From Brevibacillus_H sp049846925 (lineage in GTDB: Bacteria; Bacillota; Bacilli; Brevibacillales; Brevibacillaceae): 64,000 nucleotides of DNA. Positions 44,832-53,434 of the stretch are shown here, piece after piece; positions within the stretch are counted from its first letter, which is position 1, and each line of letters starts with the position of its first letter. Location of the stretch: contig NZ_JBNCMT010000006.1 in NCBI RefSeq assembly GCF_049846925.1, positions 1-64,000 on the forward strand, written 5' to 3'. Under the pieces are notes generated by a model. The model had not been told where the DNA came from and did no database searches. It worked only from the letters and a program-made list of their open reading frames with translations. A program made the position numbers and the translations under genes.

Positions 44832-45019
44832 TGTATCCCCCCAATCTACAGCTTATCCCTATTGTGAGCAGTTAAAGGATACTTATGCCCCTGTGCGTAC
44901 TTTTGCTCCAAACAGAAATGTAAAGATCGGACAGACAATTCCGCCCAATTCGCCGCATACGATGTGCACAGAACGGTTAACTGCAACATCGGTAAGATTG
45001 GAACGGAGGATGGAATATT

Positions 45020-46864
45020 ATGTGTGGCATAACAGGGTGGATTCACTGGGAAAAGGATGTAACGCAAGAGCTTCCCATCGTTCAAAAAATGACGGAAACC
45101 TTATCGAGAAGAGGTCCCGATGCGATTGGAATGTGGATGAACCAGCATGTGGCATTTGGACATCGCCGTCTTAGTGTTGTCGATCCTGTCGGCGGTGCGC
45201 AACCGATGACCAAAAATAGAGGCGACTACAGCTATACCATGATTTACAACGGTGAGCTTTATAATACAGAAGACATTCGCCGAGACTTGTTGCAGCGTGG
45301 GCATCAGTTCCGTTCGCATTCCGATACAGAAGTGTTGCTTACCGCCTATATGGAATGGGGAAGTGACTGTCTGGAACGGTTAAACGGGATTTTTGCCTTT
45401 GCGATCTGGGATGAAATCGAACAGCGAGTATTCATCGCTCGTGACCGGATGGGGGTCAAACCGCTTTTCTATGCAGAGCGAGAGCATTCTTTTGTGTTTG
45501 GCTCTGAATTAAAATCGGTGCTCGCCCATCCGAACGTCAAACCTGTCATTGATCGAGAAGGACTTGCTGAAGTCTTCATGATGGGACCATCTCGTACACC
45601 TGGACACGGGGTTTTTCGAGGTATCAAGGAACTGAAACCGGGGCACTATCTGGAAATTGACCGCTCAGGCGTGCGCACGACTGCGTATTGGTCGCTCGCA
45701 AGCAAACCTCATGAGGATGACTTCGAAACAACTGTTTCAACTGTTCGTTCTCTTTTGCTGGACTCTATTGAACGGCAGCTTGTTTCGGATGTGCCGCTTG
45801 CGACGTTACTTTCTGGCGGGCTGGATTCCAGTATCATTACGGCCGTAGCTGCTGACGTTTACAAACGGGAAGGCAAAGGAAAATTGCACACATACTCCAT
45901 CGACTATGTCGGAAATGACCAATATTTTAAAGCGAACGCCTTCCAGCCCGATGAGGACACGCCATGGGTGAAACGAGTCAGCGAATTTGCTGACAGTGAG
46001 CCTCATTTTTTCACTTTCGATACACCAGAATTGGTTGATGCGTTAAAAACGGCCGTACTGGCAAGGGATTTGCCTGCAATGGCAGACGTAGATGCATCCC
46101 TTTACTTATTTTGCCGTGAGATTAAAAAGGAAACCACGGTCGTCCTGTCAGGAGAGTGCGCTGACGAAGTATTCGGAGGATATCCCTGGTTTTATCGGGA
46201 GGATCTGCTAGCTTCTGACACATTCCCATGGATGAGACACGCTTCCCAGCGGGTAACCTGGCTGTCTGATGAAATGAAACAAATAATCAGACCAGAAGCG
46301 TATTTGCATCAACGGTACCAGGAAACGTTGGATGAAGTGCCTCGTCTAGCTGGAGAAGACCCGCTGGAGGCTCGCCGACGAGAAATGTTTTATCTGAATA
46401 TTACCTGGTTTATGAGTACCCTGCTGGATCGAAAAGACCGTATGAGTATGTATGCCAGTCTAGAAGCAAGAGTTCCGTTTTGCGATCATCGACTTGTGGA
46501 GTATGTATGGAACATTCCATGGGCGATGAAGCGGTATAAAGACAGGGAGAAAGGGATCCTTCGCAAAGCAGTGGAAGGAATTTTGCCAGATGACGTGCTT
46601 TATCGCAAAAAAAGTCCCTATCCCAAAACTCATAATCCAGCCTATGCCGCCGCAACTCGCAATTGGCTATTGGAAGTTTTGAATGACCCGTCTTCTCCCC
46701 TGCTTCCATTGATTGATCAAAAAATCGTTCATGATCTGACGAAAGAAGACGCTTCTGCAAGCAACCTTCCCTGGTTTGGTCAGTTGATGAGTACACCTCA
46801 GTTATTTGCCTACCTTGCCCAAATTGATTTTTGGCTGAGAGAGTATAAAGTATCCATCGTGTAA
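45020..46864 (+). CDS. asnB: Asparagine synthetase (glutamine-hydrolysing)
   Basis: 614 residues. Begins MCGITGW, with Cys2 as the Ntn glutaminase nucleophile; 'MIYNGELYNTEDIR' and 'HSDTEVLLTAYM' are class-II glutaminase motifs. The synthetase domain carries the PP-loop 'LLSGGLDSSIITA', 'LSGECADEVFGGYPW' and 'RMSMYASLEARVPF'. Converts aspartate and glutamine to asparagine with ATP. In length and motifs closest to the AsnO/AsnB pair of Bacilli; AsnO acts in sporulation, but which paralogue this is cannot be decided. GGAGGATGG site. Confidence 0.94.
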   Translation: MCGITGWIHWEKDVTQELPIVQKMTETLSRRGPDAIGMWMNQHVAFGHRRLSVVDPVGGAQPMTKNRGDYSYTMIYNGELYNTEDIRRDLLQRGHQFRSHSDTEVLLTAYMEWGSDCLERLNGIFAFAIWDEIEQRVFIARDRMGVKPLFYAEREHSFVFGSELKSVLAHPNVKPVIDREGLAEVFMMGPSRTPGHGVFRGIKELKPGHYLEIDRSGVRTTAYWSLASKPHEDDFETTVSTVRSLLLDSIERQLVSDVPLATLLSGGLDSSIITAVAADVYKREGKGKLHTYSIDYVGNDQYFKANAFQPDEDTPWVKRVSEFADSEPHFFTFDTPELVDALKTAVLARDLPAMADVDASLYLFCREIKKETTVVLSGECADEVFGGYPWFYREDLLASDTFPWMRHASQRVTWLSDEMKQIIRPEAYLHQRYQETLDEVPRLAGEDPLEARRREMFYLNITWFMSTLLDRKDRMSMYASLEARVPFCDHRLVEYVWNIPWAMKRYKDREKGILRKAVEGILPDDVLYRKKSPYPKTHNPAYAAATRNWLLEVLNDPSSPLLPLIDQKIVHDLTKEDASASNLPWFGQLMSTPQLFAYLAQIDFWLREYKVSIV

Positions 46865-46871
46865 AAGAATG

Positions 46872-46910
46872 CCCACCCGACACAAGCTAACGCTGGTGAC
46901 AGGTGGGATT
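46872..46910. repeat. 25-bp repeat (copy B) with flanking hairpin arms
   Basis: Bases 46872-46896 match 23815-23839 at 24 of 25 positions. Here the leading CCCACC pairs with GGTGGG at 46902-46907, giving a hairpin seven bases after the asnB stop. Confidence 0.7.
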
Positions 46911-46922
46911 CCAAATTTCAAA

Positions 46923-46954
46923 AAAACTCCCTTCTATATAGCGAAGGGAGTTTT
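46923..46954. terminator. Bidirectional terminator asnB / M23 gene
   Basis: AAAACTCCCTTC/GAAGGGAGTTTT stem between convergent genes. Confidence 0.88.
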
Positions 46955-46967
46955 GCTGTATTCATCT

Positions 46968-48137
46968 TTATTTTTTGATTGGCGGTGTGTTAAAAACAGC
47001 TTCCAGCACATGCCGAATTTCCTGCTTGTTGAGCTTTTTCCAGAATAACTCACCATAAATCAGGATATCCGAATGAAGATGTGCACCTTCCTTGGATTTT
47101 TCTACACCATAGCTGGTTCCGCTATTGCCAACATATCCGATCAACTGCCCTTTTTTTACGGTGACGCCTGGCACGATCGTCTTTGGAATGTCATTCAAAT
47201 GCGCATACCGAACCATGACCCCATGATCGTATTGTACCCAAACGGTACGTCCCCGCAACTTGTCAAGAATCCACAGTGGTGTGCGTGGTGACTCCGCAGA
47301 GATTTTCAAAATTTCATCACGTGCAGCCAAACTCAACTCTTGATAACCGAGATCAGAACGGACCACTTTTCCATCTGACATCGAGTATACCGGGGTTCCG
47401 ACGGCAATGTTGGGACCAGATGAGCCTTCATACCAATCCAGCCCTTCATGTGTACCATTGCGGTATGGTCTTGGCGCATTGGGCATTTGTGAATCTCTCG
47501 TACTTACTTTGGCTCCTTTTAACGGTAACTCGAGGAAGTTCAAATAGGTAATAAGTTCAGATGCTTTTGCCTGATCCAGATTGATCTCCCGTTTTGATGC
47601 ATTGACTGGAACGGCTTGATTGCTCTTTGGATCGATCAAGAGTGTTTGCTTATTTGCATCAAAAGCACTCATCTCATCGCCAATCGTAGTTGCGACAAAA
47701 TCAACGGGAATATACACATCAGCCTTTTCAAATACAGGAGAAGCAGGAACTGATTCAAATAGGCCATTGATGGAAACCGTTGGCGACCCTTTGAGAAACT
47801 CAATGGATTGACCTAGATAAGAAAATGCGACTGTTCCTTCAAACTGATCAATTTTGGGAGAAAAATTTCCTACCTTCGCCAATTGCTGTAGAGAAACCAT
47901 ATTTGCCCCATTTATTTGTTTGATCGGTAGTTTCACCCATTGTGTTGTATCATTTGTTGGAGCCGTTGGCGTTGTTTGTCCGGGTTCCGTAGTCTGTGAA
48001 GGAGATGTTGCTGGTGGCTGAGAGGTGTTCTGCTTCGGTAAAATTCCACTGATTGCATTGCACCCTGTCGTCAGTGCAATACAGCTTACCAATACTGCAC
48101 AGTGTACGAACGTTTTCACCTGTTTCAATTCATTCAC
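46968..48137 (-). CDS. M23-type peptidase lipoprotein
   Basis: 389 residues. Lipoprotein signal 'CIALTTGCNAIS', a Ser/Thr/Pro-rich linker, a copper-amine-oxidase-N-like beta domain (about 70-185; 'DVYIPVDFVATTIG') and a C-terminal LytM/M23 fold ('GTPVYSMSDGKVV', 'VWVQYDHGVMVRYAHLNDI', 'GYVGNSGTSYG', 'GAHLHSDILIYG'). The usual first ligand HxGxD is 'THEGLDW' and the HxH pair is present, so it may be active as a cell-wall endopeptidase. GTG 48137 start; a nearer GTG six codons on is possible. Confidence 0.85.
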   Translation of the reverse strand: MNELKQVKTFVHCAVLVSCIALTTGCNAISGILPKQNTSQPPATSPSQTTEPGQTTPTAPTNDTTQWVKLPIKQINGANMVSLQQLAKVGNFSPKIDQFEGTVAFSYLGQSIEFLKGSPTVSINGLFESVPASPVFEKADVYIPVDFVATTIGDEMSAFDANKQTLLIDPKSNQAVPVNASKREINLDQAKASELITYLNFLELPLKGAKVSTRDSQMPNAPRPYRNGTHEGLDWYEGSSGPNIAVGTPVYSMSDGKVVRSDLGYQELSLAARDEILKISAESPRTPLWILDKLRGRTVWVQYDHGVMVRYAHLNDIPKTIVPGVTVKKGQLIGYVGNSGTSYGVEKSKEGAHLHSDILIYGELFWKKLNKQEIRHVLEAVFNTPPIKK

Positions 48138-48185
48138 TCATCCCATCTGTTCAAGTTCTTTAGTTGCCCTGATTAAGAAGAAAAA

Positions 48186-48212
48186 ACGCCCGGTATATGA
48201 CAACACGGGCGT
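48186..48212 (-). terminator. Terminator of the CstR-like gene
   Basis: ACGCCCG/CGGGCGT stem followed by six T on the minus strand. Confidence 0.85.
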
Positions 48213-48236
48213 AACGATTATCATATTTTAGTAAGT

Positions 48237-48497
48237 TTAGCGACTTTTCACCAATAAATCAACCGCTTCCTTGATAATCTTATCAGGGTTGTTGCCCTTG
48301 CCAATCTCATCGCGAATGCATGATTCCAAATTGCTGGCAACAATTAATCCAATACTGCGATCCACTGCTGACCGAATGGCAGTTAATTGCGTCACTACTT
48401 CACGACAATCTTTTGACTCTTCCATCATACTCAGTACACCGCGAATTTGTCCCTCGATCCGTCGCAGTCGATTTTTCATTGAGTTATCATATATCAT
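48237..48497 (-). CDS. cstR: CsoR/RcnR-family repressor, CstR (persulfide sensor) type
   Basis: 86 residues in the DUF156 all-helical fold. The two thiol positions are present ('ESKDCREVVTQL' Cys near 30; 'ASNLESCIRDE' Cys near 59), but the copper-binding His of true CsoR, four residues before the second Cys, is Asn. That pattern, plus the ends 'MIYDNSMKNRLRRI' and 'EAVDLLVKSR', matches CstR, which senses sulfane sulfur by forming polysulfide cross-links. A GC-rich inverted repeat lies in its own promoter region. Usual partners (CstA, SQR, TauE) are not adjacent; a rhodanese is 31 kb away. Monocistronic. Confidence 0.82.
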   Translation of the reverse strand: MIYDNSMKNRLRRIEGQIRGVLSMMEESKDCREVVTQLTAIRSAVDRSIGLIVASNLESCIRDEIGKGNNPDKIIKEAVDLLVKSR

Positions 48498-48532
48498 GGA
48501 ACCACCTCAGAGTTGACCTAATATCATTTATT

Positions 48533-48547
48533 ATACCCTATGGGGCA
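48533..48547. promoter_or_regulatory. Putative CstR/CsoR operator
   Basis: ATACCCTATGGGGCA: the G/C-tract palindrome TACCC...GGGG typical of CsoR/CstR operators, about 36 bases upstream of the cstR-like start codon. Suggests autoregulation. Confidence 0.6.
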
Positions 48548-48620
48548 AATCAAACAAGTGTATTCAAGGCGGAAAACTACGGAATTCCCCGTTATACAGT
48601 CTTTGTTCACGAAATTGTGT

Positions 48621-48730
48621 ATAATTGATGAAGTTCTTGGTTCTCCTGTAGGGATTGACTTTCCCTACACCTTGGTAGATAATACTTGCAGTTTTAAGCT
48701 TCGGCAATAGAGGGCGTACAGGCCCTTTTC
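48621..48730 (+). promoter_or_regulatory. trpS leader with hairpins
   Basis: TATAAT-like -10 at 48621-48626, then a TGTAGGG/CCCTACA hairpin (48648-48669) and a weak AGGGC/GCCCT hairpin with T-run (48711-48729) before the trpS ribosome site. The T-box consensus GGTACCGCGG is not present, so regulation of this trpS, if any, uses another mechanism. Confidence 0.4.
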
Positions 48731-48758
48731 CGTGTGATTGAAGGAGGAATACATAGTT

Positions 48759-49742
48759 ATGAAGCGATTATTTTCTGGAGTCCAACCATCGGGCAACTTA
48801 ACAATTGGTAACTACTTGGGTGCGATCAAACAGTTCGTGGAACTGCAGCATGAAGCAGAAGCATACTATTGTGTTGTAGACTTGCATGCCATTACAGTCC
48901 CCCAAGATCCAGAAGAGCTTCGTAAGCGGTCCCGCGAAATCGCTCAGCTTTATCTCGCTTGTGGAGTTGATCCAAACAAGGCAACCATGTTTATCCAGTC
49001 ACATGTAAAAGAACATGCTGAACTGGGATGGCTGCTGCAATGTATCGCCAATATGGGTGAACTTGGTCGCATGACGCAATTCAAAGATAAGTCAGAAGGC
49101 AAAGCCTCTGTCAATGTCGGTCTGTATACATATCCTGTGCTGATGGCAGCAGACATTCTTCTCTATGATGCTACCCATGTTCCGGTTGGTGATGACCAGA
49201 AGCAGCATATCGAGCTTACCCGTGACATTGCGGAACGTTTTAACGGCCGTTTTGGCGAAACATTCGTCATCCCTGAACCGCAAATTCAAGAGTTTGGTGC
49301 ACGAATTATGGCATTGGATAATCCGACTAAAAAAATGTCCAAATCTGCCGAAAACGAAGGCAGCCGCATCTCGATTCTCGAGGCACCGGAGGTCTTCAAA
49401 AAGAAAATCATGCGAGCAGTAACAGATACAGACAACGAGATTCGCTACGACGAAGACAACAAACCAGGAATCTCCAATTTACTCACCATCTACAGCCTGT
49501 TTGCAGACAAAGATGTAGAATCATTGGTAAGCCAATTCAGTGGACAAGGATATGGAACACTGAAAAAAGATCTGGTTGAACTGCTGACCGACAAACTGGG
49601 TACGATTCAAAAACGCTTCAATGAATTAAATGACCATACAGAACTTGACCGGATTCTTCGAGACGGCGCTGATCGTGCTCGTGCAACCGCAGAAAAAACC
49701 GTTAATCGTGTGAAGGATGCTATGGGTATCGTGCGATTCTAA
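48759..49742 (+). CDS. trpS: Tryptophanyl-tRNA synthetase
   Basis: 327 residues, class Ic. HIGH-type motif 'SGVQPSGNLTIGNYLGA' and KMSKS loop 'PTKKMSKSAENEGS', with 'CVVDLHAIT' and 'YPVLMAADILLYDATHVPVG' for Trp and ATP binding. ATG 48759 has AAGGAGG upstream; in-frame codons before it are not preceded by a ribosome site. Monocistronic with a terminator. Confidence 0.95.
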   Translation: MKRLFSGVQPSGNLTIGNYLGAIKQFVELQHEAEAYYCVVDLHAITVPQDPEELRKRSREIAQLYLACGVDPNKATMFIQSHVKEHAELGWLLQCIANMGELGRMTQFKDKSEGKASVNVGLYTYPVLMAADILLYDATHVPVGDDQKQHIELTRDIAERFNGRFGETFVIPEPQIQEFGARIMALDNPTKKMSKSAENEGSRISILEAPEVFKKKIMRAVTDTDNEIRYDEDNKPGISNLLTIYSLFADKDVESLVSQFSGQGYGTLKKDLVELLTDKLGTIQKRFNELNDHTELDRILRDGADRARATAEKTVNRVKDAMGIVRF

Positions 49743-49754
49743 TGAAAAAACAGG

Positions 49755-49794
49755 AAGGCTGTTATCCTCTACACGAAGGGTAACAGCCTTTTTC
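49755..49794. terminator. Terminator between trpS and nitroreductase
   Basis: AAGGCTGTTA/TAACAGCCTT stem followed by TTTCTCTTT. Confidence 0.88.
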
Positions 49795-49797
49795 TCT

Positions 49798-50430
49798 TTA
49801 TCCTTTAAACCGGTTGAATGAAACAAATTGTCCTACTGGCTTGCGGTAACCTCTAGGTCGCTGGCTGGACTGATTTTCCTTACCCAATGCTAGCAGCAAA
49901 ACCGGTTCGTACTGGTCTGGAATCTCGAATAGCTGCTTTAATGCTTCTGGATCATAACCGATCATCGGGCATGTATCCCACCCTCTATCTTTGGCGATCA
50001 GCATAAGCTGCATGGCAGATAAACTGGCGTTGCGAATGGCCTCATCCCGCTGAAAACCTTCGCCACGGGATTCGTAGAAATTGGTAACCGAATCAACGGT
50101 TTCATCGTACTCTTGCTGAGTGAGATAGCCGAGTGACAACATCCCTTGGTTGAGGTTGGCAACCTGTTCATATGCCTTTTTATCCCCTAACACAAGGATT
50201 ACTGCTGTTGCTGTAAGAATCTTATATTGTCTGTAGGCGGCCTCGTACACTTTCTCTTTTAGATGAGCATCAGTAACAGCTATGTAATGAGCGTGCTGCA
50301 AGTTGAAAGCGGATGGCGCAAATTTGGCTAATGAAAACATCTCTTCTAACTCAGACTGTGGTATTTCAATGCCTTCCATAAATTTGTTTGCAGAGCGTCT
50401 TGCTTTGATCAGTTCAGATACTTGACTCAT
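49798..50430 (-). CDS. Nitroreductase family protein
   Basis: 210-residue FMN-dependent NAD(P)H oxidoreductase. FMN phosphate contacts 'IKARRSANKF' at the start, 'FAPSAFNLQHAHYIAV' and 'GWDTCPMIGYDPEALKQLF' are family motifs. Start ATG 50430 (GAGGAG). Likely reduces nitro or quinone compounds, or acts on an unknown substrate. Monocistronic. Confidence 0.88.
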   Translation of the reverse strand: MSQVSELIKARRSANKFMEGIEIPQSELEEMFSLAKFAPSAFNLQHAHYIAVTDAHLKEKVYEAAYRQYKILTATAVILVLGDKKAYEQVANLNQGMLSLGYLTQQEYDETVDSVTNFYESRGEGFQRDEAIRNASLSAMQLMLIAKDRGWDTCPMIGYDPEALKQLFEIPDQYEPVLLLALGKENQSSQRPRGYRKPVGQFVSFNRFKG

Positions 50431-50532
50431 GTTCAATCCATCTCCTCAATCCCTGAAGGAAGTATTTTTCTCTTCATTTACAATAACATAGTTACATTAA
50501 AAAAGTAAGTATATAATTTGAAATTTAAATTT

Positions 50533-50570
50533 TTAAAAAATAAAACCGCTTCCTCCGAAAAGGAAACGGT
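50533..50570 (-). terminator. rnpB terminator
   Basis: On the minus strand ACCGTTTCCT/AGGAAGCGGT stem followed by TTTATTTTTT. Confidence 0.88.
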
Positions 50571-50586
50571 CTTGTTTTTATATTAT

Positions 50587-50996
50587 CTAGCAAGGAATGC
50601 TGTAAGCCAGGTTCTGTCTCTCCCGTGCTTCAACCGGGGGAACTCCCCTCGCACCAAGAGCGATAGTCATCTATCTATGGCAACATCGGCTGCCATCTGT
50701 CCCTCCGTTCAGTTCCTTTGGGACAGTTCCCCTACCAAATTTGGGTTTCTCGCTCGCAGGGTTTACCGCGTTCCATCTTCTCTGTCGCCAGAGAAGCTAC
50801 GTTTCTGTGGCACTTTCAGCGTACTCGGGTCTCAGAGAGAACCCTTTCCACGCCGTCAGCGAAGTCGAAACCTCACTGCCCTAGCTTGCACTAGGTACGA
50901 ACACTCCAAGCATCTCAGCCTGGGCGAGCCTGGACTTTCCTCTATCGTCAATCACAAGAGTGATCACGACAGCGACTATCCGCATTCCTTGCTATT
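50587..50996 (-). ncRNA. rnpB: RNase P RNA (type B)
   Basis: About 410 nt on the minus strand. P1 is formed by AGCAAGGAATGC at the 5' end (near 50982-50994) and GCATTCCTTGCTA at the 3' end (50588-50600). Universal cores are visible: GAGGAAAGTCC followed by AGGCTC (5' P4 region), and ACAGAACCTGGCTTAC at the 3' end. The length and the GGAGTGTTCG region fit the Bacillus (B) class. It is the catalytic subunit for tRNA 5' maturation. Confidence 0.95.
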
Positions 50997-51068
50997 TATT
51001 TAGTATCATATAAGTTTCACATCGCTTGCGGCGACAATGACTAATCTAACATATTCGATACCTCAAGG

Positions 51069-51833
51069 TCAACTGGTGAGTTGTGGAAAAATTTCTAATG
51101 GTTCCAGGATGGATAGATGGACTCCACGATTCCCAGCTGCTCTTGTCAAACGTTCCAGCGCATTTTCTGTTTCGCAATAACGGGGAGGCTCGTGAAAGGT
51201 CCCATAGTGAATCGGAATTAATGTTTGTACGTTCAGAATGTGTGCTGCCTCCACTGCTTGCTCGGGAGTCATACAGGCTTCTTGCAATGTACTTGCGTAA
51301 TGTGGAGGCAGTGTCAGTACCGCTCCGTTTATCGGCAAGCACGCAATATCAATCGGCCCGTATTTTTTGGCAATCGTCCACCAGTATCCATGCCACAAGG
51401 TATCGCCTGCATGCAGTAATTTCCGGCCGTCTTTGTCTACAAGCCATGCGACCTGAGGAAATCCAAACCCATCCATGGATTCGACAGCCGTTATCTCCAA
51501 AGTTCCTATCTTTCTTTTTTCCCCTATCTGGAAGCCGTTCACCTGGATAAAGCCTTTGTGCCCTATTGCCTCCGTAACAAGATGGGGAGCAAAAATCGGT
51601 ACACTCTTACCATAGCGCTTCATAATGGATTTTGGATCAAAATGGTCATGGTGGATATGAGTAATGAGGATTGCATCCACTTCTGGAAGTGTATCAAACG
51701 ATTGAATTGCTTCTCTTGATTTTCCCACAACTTGCTCTAATTCTTCATTTGTCCCACCAAGCGGATCAATCAACAACTTGGTAGATCCATCATCCACCAT
51801 AACCCCTGCCCAGGAAAGCTTCGTTATATTCAT
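51069..51833 (-). CDS. MBL-fold metallohydrolase (UlaG/L-ascorbate lactonase-like)
   Basis: 254 residues with metallo-beta-lactamase motif 'LITHIHHDHFDPKS' and further ligands 'LHAGDTLWHG' and 'LIPIHYGTF'. The overall pattern (short N-term 'ITKLSWAGVMVDDG', 'LLIDPLGG') resembles the UlaG/RomA-like branch. Substrate unknown. Divergent from an HxlR regulator, with 182 bases between, suggesting that regulator controls it. Confidence 0.87.
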   Translation of the reverse strand: MNITKLSWAGVMVDDGSTKLLIDPLGGTNEELEQVVGKSREAIQSFDTLPEVDAILITHIHHDHFDPKSIMKRYGKSVPIFAPHLVTEAIGHKGFIQVNGFQIGEKRKIGTLEITAVESMDGFGFPQVAWLVDKDGRKLLHAGDTLWHGYWWTIAKKYGPIDIACLPINGAVLTLPPHYASTLQEACMTPEQAVEAAHILNVQTLIPIHYGTFHEPPRYCETENALERLTRAAGNRGVHLSILEPLEIFPQLTS

Positions 51834-52015
51834 CTAAGTACCCTCCCATTATTGCCATTTATTTGGTTTTACTACTATACGCTACTAAGTATTAAAAAAC
51901 AACTTACTATATAAAAAAAATTGAGTTGTGTCTGATGTTTCGCTATACTAAAATAGCCAGTTCAACAATGTACGTACTTTTTGAACTTCCTTTCACAGAA
52001 ACTGAGGTGAGTCAC

Positions 52016-52447
52016 TTGAACAAATCATATAACCTGCCCTGTAACATTGCGAATACATTGGATATTATCGGTGATCGATGGACGCTTCTGATCATCAGGG
52101 ATTTGCTGTTGAGTAGAAGGAGGTTCAACGACCTGAAAGGTTCGCTGGAAGGGATATCACCAAATATTCTTTCAGATCGTTTGCAATCATTGGAGAAATC
52201 AGGGATTATCACTTCCCGTTTATATTCACAACATCCGCCCCGTTACGAATACAAGTTGACACCAAAGGGTTATGAACTCAAACATGTCTTGGCGGCGATT
52301 GCCATCTGGGGCAATCGAAACCTAGAGACGACCTATACCAGGCTGGTTCATTCCGACTGTGGTACGGAAGTCGAGTTATCCTACTATTGCCCCCACTGTG
52401 ACAAGCATACAGGCGACATTGCATTAGAGCCTGTTTCATTACGATAA
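52016..52447 (+). CDS. HxlR-family transcriptional regulator
   Basis: 143 residues from TTG 52016, preceded by GAGGTGAG. Core HxlR winged helix: 'CNIANTLDIIGDRWTLLIIRDLL', 'RRRFNDLKGSLEGISPNILSDRL' and 'YELTPKG'-type end (here 'YKLTPKGYEL'). The N-terminal Cys ('LPCNIA') is the thiol-sensing position of HypR/QorR-like members. Unusually it adds a C-terminal tail with CPHC zinc-knuckle-like residues. Probably represses or activates the divergent MBL hydrolase gene and the downstream acetyltransferase. Confidence 0.87.
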   Translation: MNKSYNLPCNIANTLDIIGDRWTLLIIRDLLLSRRRFNDLKGSLEGISPNILSDRLQSLEKSGIITSRLYSQHPPRYEYKLTPKGYELKHVLAAIAIWGNRNLETTYTRLVHSDCGTEVELSYYCPHCDKHTGDIALEPVSLR

Positions 52448-52460
52448 GAAGGTGTTACTG

Positions 52461-53066
52461 ATGGATATGTTTACAGCCAAACTGATTGGAACCGATTGTT
52501 ACTTGCGATTGCTTACTCGTGACGATGCTCCAGCATTCCTCGATTACCTGGAACGCAACAAAGAGTACCACGAACCATTCGTTCCCCTTCGTTCGGCCGA
52601 CTTCTTCTCAATGGCAACGGCCATCCAGTATACGGAGCAGACGAAAAAAGTGGATGATGATCAGCAATACTCATTTGGCATATTTACTATCTCGGATCAT
52701 CATCTGATCGGTAAAGTTACCCTCTCCAAAATTACACGAGCCGCCTTTCAAAACTGCTATCTTGGCTACGATATCGATCATGAATACACCAATCGGGGCA
52801 TGATGACGCAGGCTGTGCAAATGGTCGTCTCTTTCGCTTTGTCTGCCCTTGCCCTGCACCGCATCCAGGCCTCGATTATGCCAAGAAATGTGTCATCACA
52901 ACGAGTGGTCGAAAAAGCAGGCTTCGTTAGAGAAGGTTTCTGTGAAAACTACTTGCAGATTCACGGAAATTGGGAAGATCACTTTATCTACGCCATTACA
53001 TCTGAACGGTATGCTCGTATTCCGAAACAGCAACGTTTTCAGGGGGTGATTGAATGGATACAATAA
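52461..53066 (+). CDS. GNAT N-acetyltransferase (RimJ-like)
   Basis: About 201 residues from ATG 52461 (AAGAAGGTG). 'CYLRLLTRDDAPAFLDYLERN', 'LIGKVTLSKITRAAFQNCYLGYDID' and the CoA loop 'NRGMMTQAVQMVVSFA', followed by 'RIQASIMPRNVSSQRVVEKAGF', match ribosomal-protein-S5-alanine acetyltransferase types. The stop overlaps the IscA-like gene by 13 bases, implying coupling. Confidence 0.88.
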   Translation: MDMFTAKLIGTDCYLRLLTRDDAPAFLDYLERNKEYHEPFVPLRSADFFSMATAIQYTEQTKKVDDDQQYSFGIFTISDHHLIGKVTLSKITRAAFQNCYLGYDIDHEYTNRGMMTQAVQMVVSFALSALALHRIQASIMPRNVSSQRVVEKAGFVREGFCENYLQIHGNWEDHFIYAITSERYARIPKQQRFQGVIEWIQ

Positions 53067-53365
53067 TTACGATCTCGTCAGTTGCTGCTGCCAGTTTACG
53101 GATGTTGATTGAACAGGAACCAGATGCGCCGGAACTCGGCATTCAGGTTCAAATGACGTCAACAGGTTGCGGCAGTTTGTCTTTTAGCATTGGTATTACA
53201 ACACCGAATCGAAATGACCTGTGTGAAGAAGTTGAGGGCATTCGTGTCTTTTATACCCAAAATGATCGTTCCTGGTTGCAAGGCCTGGTCATCGATCGAA
53301 ATGCGGAGACAGGCAAGTTTGAGATTTTCCATCCGAATCCCCCATCGACCAGTTGTCCAATATAA
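53054..53365 (+). CDS. HesB/IscA-like protein with reduced cysteines
   Basis: 103 residues in the A-type carrier fold ('ISSVAAASLRMLIEQEPDAP', 'GIQVQMTSTGCGSLSFSI', 'GIRVFYTQNDRSWLQGLVID'). True IscA has Cys plus a C-terminal CGC; here the first Cys (in 'TGCGS') is kept, but the terminal motif is only 'TSCPI', so one of three cluster ligands is missing. It may bind Fe-S differently or not at all. Coupled to the GNAT gene. Confidence 0.8.
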   Translation: MDTIITISSVAAASLRMLIEQEPDAPELGIQVQMTSTGCGSLSFSIGITTPNRNDLCEEVEGIRVFYTQNDRSWLQGLVIDRNAETGKFEIFHPNPPSTSCPI

Positions 53366-53434
53366 ATTCCACATACGACTATAGCGGACGCTGCCTTCAA
53401 GCGGGGACACCATTTCCAAAAAAGGAGATCGCTC

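Noticed and set aside
44602..45174. 190-codon plus-strand ORF overlapping the 104-aa gene and the asnB start
   Set aside because: No ribosome site and it crosses two well-supported genes; the segment 44880-45010 reads somewhat protein-like but without any family.
48498..48758. T-box in front of trpS
   Set aside because: The GGTACCGCGG T-box consensus is not present; only unspecific hairpins were found.
50518..51003. 161-codon plus-strand ORF
   Set aside because: It is the complement of the RNase P RNA gene; P1 pairing and the universal core elements prove the RNA, and the translation has no protein-like pattern.
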